Shown here one piece after another: positions 16,679-26,050 of a DNA stretch of 64,000 nucleotides (positions are counted from its first letter, which is position 1; every line of letters begins with the position of its first letter). The notes beneath the pieces were generated by a model. It did not search any database. It had not been told where the DNA came from and saw only the letters and a list, made by a program, of their open reading frames with translations. Both the position numbers and the translations under genes were made by a program. This stretch comes from Ruegeria sp. HKCCSA071 (GTDB taxonomy: Bacteria; Pseudomonadota; Alphaproteobacteria; Rhodobacterales; Rhodobacteraceae). Where the stretch lies: assembly GCF_017872555.1 (NCBI RefSeq), contig NZ_JAEDOX010000013.1, positions 1-64,000 of the forward strand. Reading direction: 5' to 3'.

Positions 16679-17698
16679 ATGTTCAAATACAAAAGCCCTC
16701 TGAGCCGGCTTCTCGAAGGTGCCGGCAAAACCAAAGAAGACGATGTTGCAGAAAACGCTCATGCAGCGGACAGCGCGGCACCTGAAACCGAAAAGCAGGA
16801 GCCTATCGCGGACTTCAACGCGCTGCGCGCCGCACTGGCCGGTGGAAACATGACGTCTGAATCCTACGAGGAAACAGACGAGCTTATCCCTGAAGAGAAA
16901 ATGCCGGAATTCGACGAAGTTGCGGCGGATAACACGGAAGAACCGGTTGAAGAATCCATCTTTGTTGAAGATGCGATTGACGAGGACGACCAAGATACCA
17001 AAAACCTGATGGCCGACCCCGATGATGACGAGGATATCTCGGACGATCAAGTCATCACTTTGCATGTAGCCGACGAGCTTGCAGAAACACCGGATGAAGT
17101 TACGCCGCCTCTGGATGCAGCTGAAATGAGCGCGCCAGAAACGGTGGAAGCTGAAGATGCAACCCCGCCCATGCAGGAACCAACAATGGTGGACGAGGTC
17201 GCCGTGCAGGCTCAGCCCACGCCGGCCGCCCCGGCCGAAGACCGTCGTTCACGGGTCAAAACAACGTTCTTGGGGTTTGAGCGTGCGGACACGCATGTTC
17301 AGGAATTGATTGAAACATCAGAACCCGTCTCAAAAACCGAAGCCGCTCGGGAAACATTCCCGGTTGGCTGGCTGGTAGTGACGGCTGGTCCCGGACGGGG
17401 CGCTAGCATCACCCTGACCGAAGGCCTGATGCAAATCGGTCGAAACGATGACCAGGCGATCCAACTGGATTTCGGCGACACGGGCATTTCACGTTCGAAC
17501 CACGCCGTTATTGCTTACGACCCCGAAGATAGAAAATGCTATCTGGGACATGGCGGTAAGGCCAACCTTGTTCGGCTGAATGGTAAACCCGTTCTGAGCA
17601 CAATCGCGCTCTCCAGCGGAGATCTAATCCGCATCAGTGAAACCTCAATCCGATTTATGGCCTTCTGCGATGAAGGTTTTGATTGGCGGGATTCCTGA
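16679..17698 (+). CDS. FHA-domain protein with long acidic N-terminus
   Basis: 339 residues. The C-terminal domain (about 225-335) is a forkhead-associated domain. It has G254-R255 in QIGRND, the S-R-S-N-H segment (271-275) and the terminal strand GDLIRI. FHA domains bind phosphothreonine, so it is the expected reader of the upstream kinase. The first 220 residues are strongly acidic, low in hydrophobics and probably disordered, with many Thr residues near Glu/Asp that could be kinase targets. A short basic start (MFKYKSPLSRLLEG) precedes them. The stop lies three bases before the phosphatase gene, so the two are co-transcribed. Confidence 0.85.
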   Translation: MFKYKSPLSRLLEGAGKTKEDDVAENAHAADSAAPETEKQEPIADFNALRAALAGGNMTSESYEETDELIPEEKMPEFDEVAADNTEEPVEESIFVEDAIDEDDQDTKNLMADPDDDEDISDDQVITLHVADELAETPDEVTPPLDAAEMSAPETVEAEDATPPMQEPTMVDEVAVQAQPTPAAPAEDRRSRVKTTFLGFERADTHVQELIETSEPVSKTEAARETFPVGWLVVTAGPGRGASITLTEGLMQIGRNDDQAIQLDFGDTGISRSNHAVIAYDPEDRKCYLGHGGKANLVRLNGKPVLSTIALSSGDLIRISETSIRFMAFCDEGFDWRDS

Positions 17699-17701
17699 TA
17701 G

Positions 17702-18484
17702 ATGCTGGCAACTCCGGCATATGATGTTGCGCTGATCCTGAACCAGGGTCAGCGGGAAACGCAGGAAGACGCAATTGCCGCGCGCATGTTCGATGTATCG
17801 GACGCGGGCTATATTGCGATTGCTGACGGCATGGGTGGTCACGAAGCGGGTGAAGTAGCCTCGGAAATGGTGATCTCCGCTTGGCGCAACGCGCTGGATG
17901 CCGAGCTGGAAGCTGACACCCTAAATGAAGGAGCCGCAATTGATGCGTTGCCTTTGGCAGCCATGCAAGCCAATGCAGCGATTTCTGACCATAACGAAGC
18001 GCAGGGCCAGGGTTTCAACATGGGCTCCACCTTGTTGGGTGTCCTCTTTCTGGGTCAGCGTGTGTTCAGGATTTCAATCGGAGACAGCCCCCTTTACCTG
18101 TTCCGCGAAGGCAAGTTGACACAGGTGAACGAAGACCACTCGATGGCCCCCGTGATCGACGCAAAACTGGCCGCTGGCGAGCTTTCGGAAGCTGAAGCAC
18201 GGGAACTGGACAGGAACCAACTGACGTCGGTAATCATGGGGGGCGCTATTCCAAAAGTGGATTGCCCTGAAGAACCGCTGATCGTGTCTCCGGCTGATAT
18301 TCTGATCCTTGGCAGTGACGGGCTGCAATATCTCAGCGACGCTGAGATTCAGGATGTTTTGCGCCTGCATCAGCAGGATCTAGCACAGGAAATCGCCGAA
18401 GCCTTGCAACTGGCTGTGCAGGCCAAGGGCGATCCCGATCAGGACAATCTGTCGATCGCCGTCGCCAAACTTACGAGAAATTAA
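17702..18484 (+). CDS. PP2C-type Ser/Thr protein phosphatase
   Basis: 260 residues, soluble, full length for a bacterial PP2C. Metal-binding motifs are intact: ETQED (19-23), IADGMGG (40-46), SDG (205-207) and QDN (247-249). It should dephosphorylate proteins phosphorylated by the kinase at 14306, or the kinase itself. It starts three bases after the FHA gene. The same trio (kinase, FHA, PP2C) controls type VI secretion in other bacteria, but no secretion genes are present here. Confidence 0.92.
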   Translation: MLATPAYDVALILNQGQRETQEDAIAARMFDVSDAGYIAIADGMGGHEAGEVASEMVISAWRNALDAELEADTLNEGAAIDALPLAAMQANAAISDHNEAQGQGFNMGSTLLGVLFLGQRVFRISIGDSPLYLFREGKLTQVNEDHSMAPVIDAKLAAGELSEAEARELDRNQLTSVIMGGAIPKVDCPEEPLIVSPADILILGSDGLQYLSDAEIQDVLRLHQQDLAQEIAEALQLAVQAKGDPDQDNLSIAVAKLTRN

Positions 18485-18505
18485 ACAGGCAAAGCAACAG
18501 GACCC

Positions 18506-19768
18506 ATGAGAAAACACATAATCATATCAAGCCTTGCCCTCGCCGCCGCCACAAGCGCGGTGTCAGCGCAAGAGGCATGTTCAACCTACGAGATTCAGCG
18601 CGGCGACAGCCTGCGGGAATTGGCAATTCGAGTTTACGCGACTGAAGATTTCCGGCCAATCTACGATGCCAACCGGGATGTTATCGGCAAAAACCCCAAT
18701 ATCATTCGTATCGGTGACGTTCTAAATCTGCCATGTCTGGAAGATGTTGGGCGCGCACCCGAGCTGCCCGACACCGAAGCTGGACGTCTGGCGGCTGAAA
18801 TGGCCTCAGAACTGGTAAAGGCCGCTGAAGAACGCGCGGAAAAAGCCGTGGCCGAAGCGGAAGCCCGTGTTGCGGCAGCAGAAGCTGAGGCAAAAAAGGC
18901 AAGTGAAGATGCAGTCGTGGCTGCACGGGCAGCTGCCAAAGAAGAGATCGAGGCAGCCCGCTCGGAAGCCGCCGCACTGATCAGAAATGCTAACGCTGAA
19001 ACGCGCCCGGAAATTCGTGATCGTCAGTTGCTGTTGATTACCGGCGGGAACTACGCTCCGTTTACGGACGAAGCGTTGCCCAACCGGGGGCTTTACACGC
19101 ATCTGGTTGAGACAGCGATGCTGCGGGCCGCACCGGAACAAGCGTACAAAATTCAGTTCGTGAACGATTGGTCGTCGCATCTGGATCTATTGATGCCAAC
19201 ACTTGCATTTGACGGCACTTTCCCCTGGTCACGCCCAAATTGCGAAGATGCAGCAGCGTTGTCCGAAAGTGACCGTAATCGTTGTGAAACATACGATTTC
19301 TCGAACCCTTTCTATGAAGTCGTGGATACATTCTTTGCACGCGATGGATCGGGGTACGAGCAGACGCTGACCTATGCCGACTTTGCCGGGACAACAATTT
19401 GCCGCCCGGAAGGTTGGTCGCTTTCACATATGGACGCGGTAAGTCTTTACGAACCCGTCATCAAGTTGATGCGGCCAACATCGCCCGACGAGTGCTTTCA
19501 TGCTGTGATGGACGGAACTGCTGACATCGTGGCAATCGAAGCGCATCTGGCAGAGGAAGCCATCGCACGGCTTGGCTACAAACACCGGATTATCGAAAAC
19601 CCCAACCTGGCGGCGATCAAGTCGCTAAACGTCATGACCCATAAAGATAATCCTGATGGGGAAGCGATCTTAGAGACGCTGAATCAGGGTCTGGCAATCA
19701 TGCAGCAGTCGGGCGAATGGCGCGATATCGTGTCGACCGCACTGCGTCATCAAATGGAAAATGGATAA
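18506..19768 (+). CDS. Exported LysM protein with coiled coil and solute-binding-like domain
   Basis: 420 residues. A Sec signal peptide (about 1-21, ending AVSA) is followed by a LysM module (about 27-76; YEIQRGDSLRELA... to ...VLNLPC) that should bind peptidoglycan. An Ala/Glu-rich coiled coil (about 90-165) comes next, then a C-terminal domain (about 170-415) similar to family 3 periplasmic solute-binding proteins (ITGGNYAPFTDEAL; FVNDWSSHLDLLMP; ...GLAIMQQSGEW). No permease or ATPase is nearby, so it is more likely a ligand sensor tethered to the wall than a transport component. It is a paralogue of the next gene and lies 22 bases after the phosphatase. Confidence 0.82.
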   Translation: MRKHIIISSLALAAATSAVSAQEACSTYEIQRGDSLRELAIRVYATEDFRPIYDANRDVIGKNPNIIRIGDVLNLPCLEDVGRAPELPDTEAGRLAAEMASELVKAAEERAEKAVAEAEARVAAAEAEAKKASEDAVVAARAAAKEEIEAARSEAAALIRNANAETRPEIRDRQLLLITGGNYAPFTDEALPNRGLYTHLVETAMLRAAPEQAYKIQFVNDWSSHLDLLMPTLAFDGTFPWSRPNCEDAAALSESDRNRCETYDFSNPFYEVVDTFFARDGSGYEQTLTYADFAGTTICRPEGWSLSHMDAVSLYEPVIKLMRPTSPDECFHAVMDGTADIVAIEAHLAEEAIARLGYKHRIIENPNLAAIKSLNVMTHKDNPDGEAILETLNQGLAIMQQSGEWRDIVSTALRHQMENG

Positions 19769-19806
19769 GGCCCCCGTCTGGCCTGACAATCTAAAGTCTG
19801 GAGGAA

Positions 19807-20919
19807 GTGGACATGTTTAACGAGAATATTAAGAAAGCAGTGCTGTCGGCAACCGCCATCACAGCTCTGAGCGCAGGCGCCGCCGCTGCACAGGAAGCGT
19901 GCACGAACTATACTGTGCAAGACGGTGACACATTGGCAACCATCGCGATCGCCGCCTATGGCACCTCGAACTACCAGCCGATCTTCAACGCGAACAGGAA
20001 TGCAATCACCAACCCGGGGTCTCTCAACCCTGGTTTGGTGCTGGCCCTGCCCTGTGAAGACGGCAGCTTGCCGAACGGTCAGAGCGCACAGGAAATCATC
20101 GCTGCTGAAGAACAGCGTGCGGCCAGCGTAAAGCGGTCGAATGTCTATGCGCCGCCGATCAAAATGGTGGCAGGTAACGGCTGGGAACCGTTCACAACCG
20201 AAACACTCAGCGGCGGGGGCATCATGACCCGCCTAGCAACGACCAGCCTTCAGCGGGCTGGAAACAGCCGCGAGTATTCCGTCAGCTTTGTCGACGACTG
20301 GAGTTCGCATCTGGATACACTGTTGCCGCTTGGTGCGTTTGATATTTCAATTGCATGGACCGTTCCGGATTGTACTAACCGTACGTACGAATGGTCTCCA
20401 GAAACCGAAGCTCGCTGCAGTCAATTCGTAGCTTCCGTTCCGGTATACGATATCGTCGGTGGCTTCTTCACACTGCCGGAAAGCGAATACGCAAGCGCGA
20501 CAAGCTTCAAGGACCTGGAAGGCTCGACCATTTGCCGTATGGCAGGCTGGAGCATGGTTGTCTTGGAAGAACAAGGACTGAACCGCGAGAACACGACTGT
20601 GGTTCAGCCCAATTCGGCCCGTGATTGTCTTGACGCCGTATTGACCGGGACTGCAGATGTTGCGGCATTCGAAGTTGATCTGTTCGCATCAACAATGAAA
20701 GACATGGGTTTGACATCGGCTGACATTGTTGAGAACCCCTATGTGTCTACATTGTCGTCGATGAGCTTCCTTGCACATCGTACTAACCCATTCGCGCGCG
20801 AGTACATCGCAATGATGAACAAAGGTCTGATCGAAATGCGTCAATCCGGTGAATGGTACGCGATTATCTCGGATACACTGCGTGAGCAAAATGAAAAGCT
20901 GAACTCAGCTTCGAACTGA
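19807..20919 (+). CDS. Exported LysM protein with solute-binding-like domain, paralogue of the preceding gene
   Basis: 370 residues. The signal peptide is about 1-28 (ending AAAAQ). A LysM module (about 33-83; YTVQDGDTLATIA... to ...LALPC) is followed, after a short linker and without the coiled coil of its paralogue, by a family 3 solute-binding-like domain (about 115-365). Conserved blocks include GNGWEPFTTETL, FVDDWSSHLDTLLP and GLIEMRQSGEW. Shared blocks with the preceding gene show a tandem duplication. The ligand is unknown. As the last gene of the kinase block, ended by a strong terminator, it probably feeds a periplasmic signal to the transmembrane kinase (inference). Confidence 0.82.
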   Translation: MDMFNENIKKAVLSATAITALSAGAAAAQEACTNYTVQDGDTLATIAIAAYGTSNYQPIFNANRNAITNPGSLNPGLVLALPCEDGSLPNGQSAQEIIAAEEQRAASVKRSNVYAPPIKMVAGNGWEPFTTETLSGGGIMTRLATTSLQRAGNSREYSVSFVDDWSSHLDTLLPLGAFDISIAWTVPDCTNRTYEWSPETEARCSQFVASVPVYDIVGGFFTLPESEYASATSFKDLEGSTICRMAGWSMVVLEEQGLNRENTTVVQPNSARDCLDAVLTGTADVAAFEVDLFASTMKDMGLTSADIVENPYVSTLSSMSFLAHRTNPFAREYIAMMNKGLIEMRQSGEWYAIISDTLREQNEKLNSASN

Positions 20920-20942
20920 TCCCTCGGTTCAGCTGAAACTTT

Positions 20943-20971
20943 GGGGCCGGTTCCTGAACCGGCCCCTTTTT
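20943..20971 (+). terminator. Rho-independent terminator of the kinase/LysM operon
   Basis: GGGGCCGGTT (20943-20952) and AACCGGCCCC (20957-20966) form a perfect ten-base-pair stem with loop CCTG, followed by five T residues. It lies 24 bases after the last LysM gene. Confidence 0.92.
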
Positions 20972-21110
20972 GCTGAATTATCGGTGCGTTTCAGCCGGAT
21001 GCCAAATTTCAGCCATTTATCTGCTTCAGAACTGCCTCATACGCGCAGCATCTTGGGGGTGAAGTGCAATCATCCTTCAAGTGACACATCTGAGCGAGCA
21101 TGAGTAACAT

Positions 21111-22145
21111 ATGATACAGGGTGCCTTGAATATCCGAAGTGGAGCTCTGACGCGGGCGTCGTGGCCGGGCTTGGAGATTGCCGTTATCTTGCCGTGTTAC
21201 AATGAAGCAATTGCCATTGGTGAAACAGTCAAGCAGTTCCGCGCCGCCCTGCCAGAAGCCGTAATCTATGTATTCGACAACAATTCCACGGACGGCTCAG
21301 CCAGAGTGGCGCAAGAAGCTGGCGCGCTGGTCTATTCTGAAACATATCAGGGTAAAGGTAACGTTGTCCGCAGGATGTTTGCCGACGTGGATGCGGATGT
21401 CTACGTTATGGCAGACGGGGATGCGACCTATGACAGTATGGCAGCACCTGAATTGATAAATCTGCTGGTCTCTCGAAATCTTGATATGGTCAACGGCGCA
21501 CGTATAAACGACGACATTCAAGCCTATCGGCGGGGCCATAAACTTGGAAACGCCTTGTTCAGCGGGCTGGTGAAATTCTTCTTTAAAAGCAAAATCAACG
21601 ACCTGCTGTCCGGCTATCGTGTTTTCAGCAGACGTTTTGTCAAAAGTTTTCCAGCGGTTTCCAACGGTTTCGAAATTGAAACTGAACTTACGGTACACGC
21701 GATGCAGATGCGCATGCCAATTGGAGAAATTGAGACCAAATACGTCGCACGGCTTCCGGATTCGAATTCCAAGCTAGCCACCTATTCCGATGGGTGGCGA
21801 ATTCTCAAGATGATTGGCCTTCTGATCAAGGACGAAAAACCAATCGCTTTCTTCCTTTCTTTGGCCTTGTTTATTTTCTTACCGTCGCTTTTCGTATTCG
21901 TATCGGTTTTCCGAGAGTTTCTGGAAACAGGGTTGGTTGACCGAGTTCCGTCTTTGGTTGTCGCAGTATCCGGTTTTGTTGGAACCATGCTGTCGATCGT
22001 GTGCGCGCTTATCCTTGAATCCTTGGCGCTCGCCCGGCGTGAGGCGCGTCGCCTTTCTTATCTACGGCATAAAGGTGTTGCGGTTAGCGGAGCGAACAGA
22101 ATACAAGCGCCGATTGCCAGCCCAGAACCCCGGCGTGTTGGTTAA
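21111..22145 (+). CDS. Family 2 glycosyltransferase, membrane-anchored
   Basis: 344 residues. The catalytic domain (about 20-235) has the GT2 pattern ILPCYNE (26-32), DNNSTDGS (56-63) and the metal/nucleotide-binding ADGD (101-104), as in dolichol-phosphate-mannose synthase-like enzymes. Two hydrophobic segments near 244-266 and 281-306 anchor it in the membrane, followed by a basic tail. It likely transfers a sugar from a nucleotide donor to a lipid carrier or a membrane glycan. It stands alone between two terminators, so it is not clearly part of the signalling locus. The start at 21111 has a weak ribosome binding site. Confidence 0.85.
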   Translation: MIQGALNIRSGALTRASWPGLEIAVILPCYNEAIAIGETVKQFRAALPEAVIYVFDNNSTDGSARVAQEAGALVYSETYQGKGNVVRRMFADVDADVYVMADGDATYDSMAAPELINLLVSRNLDMVNGARINDDIQAYRRGHKLGNALFSGLVKFFFKSKINDLLSGYRVFSRRFVKSFPAVSNGFEIETELTVHAMQMRMPIGEIETKYVARLPDSNSKLATYSDGWRILKMIGLLIKDEKPIAFFLSLALFIFLPSLFVFVSVFREFLETGLVDRVPSLVVAVSGFVGTMLSIVCALILESLALARREARRLSYLRHKGVAVSGANRIQAPIASPEPRRVG

Positions 22146-22454
22146 AACCCTGTCTCCAGTATTTTGTGAGCACTCGATATAGTGTTCGTTTTCAACCATG
22201 GTTGAACTGCTGGGCTGTCCAGAAAATCCTGAGAACCAAAATGAAATGACCAGCACCCCAAATGCTGGTCATTCTCTGAGTGAGTGATAAGGCCCTGAGG
22301 CATCACCAGTGAAATTCTCTGTTATCCAAGGTTTAAAGCAGTCAGCGCTGTCGTGCTATTAGGGGAATCCCGTAAGTACAAACAAATTTTTTATAAAGCA
22401 TTGTAAATGCAAAAAACTTTTGCCGACCCTACTTTCCGTCACAGTGTCTGCGAT
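22146..22454. other. Gene-free stretch between convergent genes
   Basis: About 310 bases between the glycosyltransferase and icd. They contain the two hairpins listed separately and an AT-rich segment near 22380-22420. I see no gene. Confidence 0.5.
22245..22273 (+). terminator. Hairpin downstream of the glycosyltransferase
   Basis: AATGACCAGCA (22245-22255) and TGCTGGTCATT (22263-22273) form a perfect eleven-base-pair stem with a seven-base loop. There is no T run afterwards, so this is a probable but not a canonical terminator. Confidence 0.5.
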
Positions 22455-22490
22455 ACAAAAAGGGACCGCACAACTGTGCCGGTCCCTTTC
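22455..22490 (-). terminator. Rho-independent terminator of icd
   Basis: On the reverse strand AAAGGGACC and GGTCCCTTT (22459-22467 and 22481-22489) form a stem extended by a further G-C pair, followed by TTTTTG. It lies about 45 bases after the icd stop. Confidence 0.8.
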
Positions 22491-22534
22491 CATGTTTTGA
22501 ACAGGCGAGGGATCACCTGTTTTGCCGTTAGCGA

Positions 22535-24748
22535 TTAGCCGATGATTGCGTTCAACGTTGTGCTGGGCCGCATAACCGCTGCCGTTTTGGCTGGGTCGGT
22601 GTGATAGTAACCTCCCAAATCCGCAGCTTTACCTTGCGCTGCGGCCAACTCGGACAGGATTTGCGCTTCATTGGCGGCCAGATCCTTGGCCAATGATTCA
22701 AACTCGGCAGCCAGTTCCGCATCTTCGGACTGGGCGGCCAAAGCCTCAGCCCAGTAGCGAGCAAACCAATAGTGGCTGTCGCGGTTATCCGGCTGACCAA
22801 CTTTGCGGCTGGGTGAGCGGTTGTTGTCCAGAATACCCTGCGTCGCTGCTTCGGCCGCCGCACCCAGAATGCCCGCTTTCTCGTTGCCTTTGCTGTAAGC
22901 AAGGTAGTTCAGCGATTCACCCAACGCACAGAACTCACCCATCGAGTCCCAGCGCAGGTGATTTTCTTCGACCAACTGCTGCACATGTTTGGGCGCCGAG
23001 CCACCGGCACCGGTTTCGAACAAACCACCGCCGTTCATCAGTTTGACAATGGAGAGCATCTTGGCCGAAGTACCCAATTCCAGGATAGGGAACAGGTCAG
23101 TCAAATAATCCCGCAGCACGTTGCCGGTGATAGCAATCGAGTCATTACCTGCTGTGATCGTCTCCAACGACTGCCGGGTCGCTTCACGCGGGGCCATGAT
23201 CTGGAACTTGTCGGCCACGCCAGCGGCCTCAAGCGCCGGTTTGACATATTTGATAAGTTCCGCGTCATGGGCCCGGTTTGCGTCCAGCCAGAAAATCGCT
23301 TCGGACCCGGTCAGACGCTGACGGTCCATAGCCAACTGAATCCAGTTCTCGATAGGCGCCTTTTTGACGGTGCAGGCGCGCCAGATATCGCCGGCCTCGA
23401 CACTGTGGCTGTGCAACGTTTCACCATTGGCCAGAACGATGCGGATTGCACCATCGGCCGGTGCCTCGAAAGTTGTCGGGTGCGAACCGTATTCCTCGGC
23501 TTTCTGAGCCATCAGGCCCACGTTCGCCACGGCTCCGGCAGTGGACGGGTTCAACGCGCCATTGGCTTTGAAGAACTTGATCGCCTCATCATAGACGGTC
23601 GCGTAGCAGCGATCTGGGATCACACAGTTGGTGTCACCTTTGGCACCCGTCTCGTCCCAGCCCTTGCCCCCGGCGCGGATCACAGCAGGCATTGAGGCAT
23701 CAATGATCACATCCGATGGGACATGCAGGTTCGTGATCCCGCGGTCCGAATCCACCATATACATGGACGGCCGGTCCGCCTTGAGCGCGTCGATGGCAGC
23801 CATGATGTCGGCGTGACCCTGTACACGCTCCAGCAATGCACCCAGGCCTGAATTTGGGTTCACACCCAACGCATCCAGTTCCGCGCCGAATTTTTCAAAC
23901 ACGGGGGCCAGCCACGCTTTGACGGCATAGCCAAAGATGATCGGGTCTGAAACCTTCATCATCGTGGCTTTCATATGCAGCGAGAACATGGTCCCGTCTT
24001 TTTTGGTATCCTCAATGGCATCTGCAAGGAACGCAGACAGTGCTTTGACCGACATGAAAGTCGCGTCGGCTATGGTTCCTTCTTCCAGCGACCAGCCGTC
24101 TTTCAGTACGGTGACGTCACCATCCTTGCCCACAAATTCAATTTTAGCATCGCCCGCTTGTGCTGCGGTGATGGTGGCCGAAATCTCGTTTGCATAGAAA
24201 TCATTGGCCGGCATGGACGACACTTTGGTCTTGCTGTCCGACGCCCATTCGCCCATCGAATGCGGGTTGTTCTGAGCATAGTTTTTCACGGCACGCGCCG
24301 CACGGCGGTCACTGTTCCCTTCGCGCAGAACCGGGTTAACAGCGGAACCTTTGATCGCGTCATAACGGGCGCGGATCGCCTTTTCCTCATCCGTTGCAGG
24401 CTCTGCCGGGTAAGTCGGAATGTCGTAACCCTGCGATTGCAGTTCTTCGATGGCCGCAACCAACTGTGGAACCGAGGCAGAGATATTCGGCAACTTGATG
24501 ACATTGGCATCAGGTGTCTTCACCAGCTCGCCCAAATCAGCCAGATCGTCGCTTACCCGCTGTTCGTCGGTAAGGTTTTCGGGGAATACTGCCAGAATGC
24601 GTCCCGCAAGGGAAATATCTTTGGTGCCAACGCGGACGCCCGCAGCAGATGCGAACTTGCGAATGATGGGCAGGAACGAGGCGCTGGCCAGTTCTGGCGC
24701 TTCGTCTACAATGGTATACAATATGTCGAAGTTCGATTTATCTGCCAT
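22535..24748 (-). CDS. icd: Isocitrate dehydrogenase (NADP+), monomeric type
   Basis: 737 residues, the normal length of the monomeric isocitrate dehydrogenase family, which is unrelated in length to the 400-residue dimeric enzyme. The start [20 protein letters not shown], the segment [14 protein letters not shown] and GYDIPTYP are typical. It oxidises isocitrate to 2-oxoglutarate and CO2 with NADP+ in the cytoplasmic citric acid cycle. It is a single-gene transcription unit with its own terminator. An AAGG-rich stretch lies just upstream of the start. Confidence 0.96.
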   Translation of the reverse strand: MADKSNFDILYTIVDEAPELASASFLPIIRKFASAAGVRVGTKDISLAGRILAVFPENLTDEQRVSDDLADLGELVKTPDANVIKLPNISASVPQLVAAIEELQSQGYDIPTYPAEPATDEEKAIRARYDAIKGSAVNPVLREGNSDRRAARAVKNYAQNNPHSMGEWASDSKTKVSSMPANDFYANEISATITAAQAGDAKIEFVGKDGDVTVLKDGWSLEEGTIADATFMSVKALSAFLADAIEDTKKDGTMFSLHMKATMMKVSDPIIFGYAVKAWLAPVFEKFGAELDALGVNPNSGLGALLERVQGHADIMAAIDALKADRPSMYMVDSDRGITNLHVPSDVIIDASMPAVIRAGGKGWDETGAKGDTNCVIPDRCYATVYDEAIKFFKANGALNPSTAGAVANVGLMAQKAEEYGSHPTTFEAPADGAIRIVLANGETLHSHSVEAGDIWRACTVKKAPIENWIQLAMDRQRLTGSEAIFWLDANRAHDAELIKYVKPALEAAGVADKFQIMAPREATRQSLETITAGNDSIAITGNVLRDYLTDLFPILELGTSAKMLSIVKLMNGGGLFETGAGGSAPKHVQQLVEENHLRWDSMGEFCALGESLNYLAYSKGNEKAGILGAAAEAATQGILDNNRSPSRKVGQPDNRDSHYWFARYWAEALAAQSEDAELAAEFESLAKDLAANEAQILSELAAAQGKAADLGGYYHTDPAKTAAVMRPSTTLNAIIG

Positions 24749-24991
24749 ATTCTTTTACCTTTTTTAAGCCTTTCGGGGCGTGCGATCCAAGAGTTGCAAC
24801 CACAATTGCGTGGCGTGAGAGGGGCGAAACCACGGTACAGCCCCTGGGTGACTCTGTTTTGACAGGGCTTCCCTTAAATCACGTTCGACTTGGAATCAAT
24901 CACATCTGCCCGCGCGTTTTGCCACGGGGCAACTAATGTGTCTTGTAACTCTTGGCACTGGGAAGACTGCCCTTGGGTCGGAAAGTCGTAA

Positions 24992-26050
24992 TTAACGAAA
25001 CCGTTGCCCGGTCTCTGGATCAAAAATCATCACACGCTCTGGCTGTATGGTTATGCCGATCCGATCCCCGGTTCTGCTTCGCTGATCATCCCGTTCCTCA
25101 ACGATCAGCTTATCACCATTTGGCGTCCGTAAATAGGAATAGGACACGCCGCCCAAGGCTTCGGTCAGGTCCACGGTGCAGGCATCAGCCGAACGGTCAA
25201 TCTGAATATGTTCGGGCCGCATGCCCAATATCACCTTGGTCCGACCAGCGGGTATAGCCACAGTAACGGGCAACGGCTTGCTAAGTGCGGGATGGGAGAC
25301 TAGGCCATCCCCATAGTCACATTCCAGAAAGTTCATTGCAGGCGAACCGATGAAGCCTGCGACAAACCGGTTGTCCGGATCGCGGTACAAATCCATCGGA
25401 GCGCCAACCTGTTCAACACGACCATCCCGCAGCACGACGATCTTGTCGGCCATGGTCATGGCTTCGACCTGATCATGGGTCACGTAAATCATGGTTGCGC
25501 CGATTTCCTGATGAAGGCGCGCGATCTCGACACGCATTTCCACGCGCAACTCGGCGTCCAGATTGGACAAGGGTTCGTCAAACAGGAAAACGTCTGGGCC
25601 ACGAACGATGGCACGGCCAATCGCAACCCGCTGCCGCTGACCACCCGACAGGGCCTTGGGTTTGCGTTTGAGGTACTGGTCAAGTTTCAGAATGTTCGAG
25701 GCTTCCTGCACTTTTCTGGTGATCTCTGCCTTTGCGACGCCGTTCATGCGCAGCCCAAAGCCCATGTTTTCTGCCACGGTCATATGTGGATAAAGCGCAT
25801 AGGTCTGGAACACCATCGCCACGCCGCGCTTAGCCGGGTCCATGTGGGTTACGTCCCGCGCCCCTATGTGGATCTCGCCTTCCGACGTTTCTTCAAGACC
25901 CGCGATCATCCGTAACAATGTGGATTTGCCACATCCTGAAGGGCCAACGAAAACACAGAATTCACCATCATCGATCTGCAAGTCGATGCCGTGAATGACC
26001 TGCGTCTGGCCGTACCGCTTGATTGCCTGGTTCAGAGTTACACCTGTCAT
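24992..26050 (-). CDS. ABC transporter ATP-binding protein, MalK/UgpC type
   Basis: 352 residues. Walker A GPSGCGKST (36-44), signature LSGGQ (134-138) and Walker B FLFDEP (155-160) are intact. The C-terminal OB-like regulatory domain (from about 235) contains GMRPEHI, as in MalK/UgpC. It should energise a carbohydrate importer, most probably the one encoded divergently at 26994-30123, which has no ATPase gene of its own. Its ATG overlaps the stop of the IclR regulator (ATGA), so regulator and ATPase form a two-gene operon. Confidence 0.92.
   Translation of the reverse strand: MTGVTLNQAIKRYGQTQVIHGIDLQIDDGEFCVFVGPSGCGKSTLLRMIAGLEETSEGEIHIGARDVTHMDPAKRGVAMVFQTYALYPHMTVAENMGFGLRMNGVAKAEITRKVQEASNILKLDQYLKRKPKALSGGQRQRVAIGRAIVRGPDVFLFDEPLSNLDAELRVEMRVEIARLHQEIGATMIYVTHDQVEAMTMADKIVVLRDGRVEQVGAPMDLYRDPDNRFVAGFIGSPAMNFLECDYGDGLVSHPALSKPLPVTVAIPAGRTKVILGMRPEHIQIDRSADACTVDLTEALGGVSYSYLRTPNGDKLIVEERDDQRSRTGDRIGITIQPERVMIFDPETGQRFR

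Noticed and set aside
14306-20919. Type VI secretion regulatory cluster
   Set aside because: The kinase, FHA protein and PP2C phosphatase fit, but no Tss component is present in 64 kb and the flanking genes are GTPases and LysM proteins.
22958-24862. Long forward frames opposite icd
   Set aside because: icd is full length with family-typical sequence throughout; the antisense frames have no ribosome binding sites or motifs.
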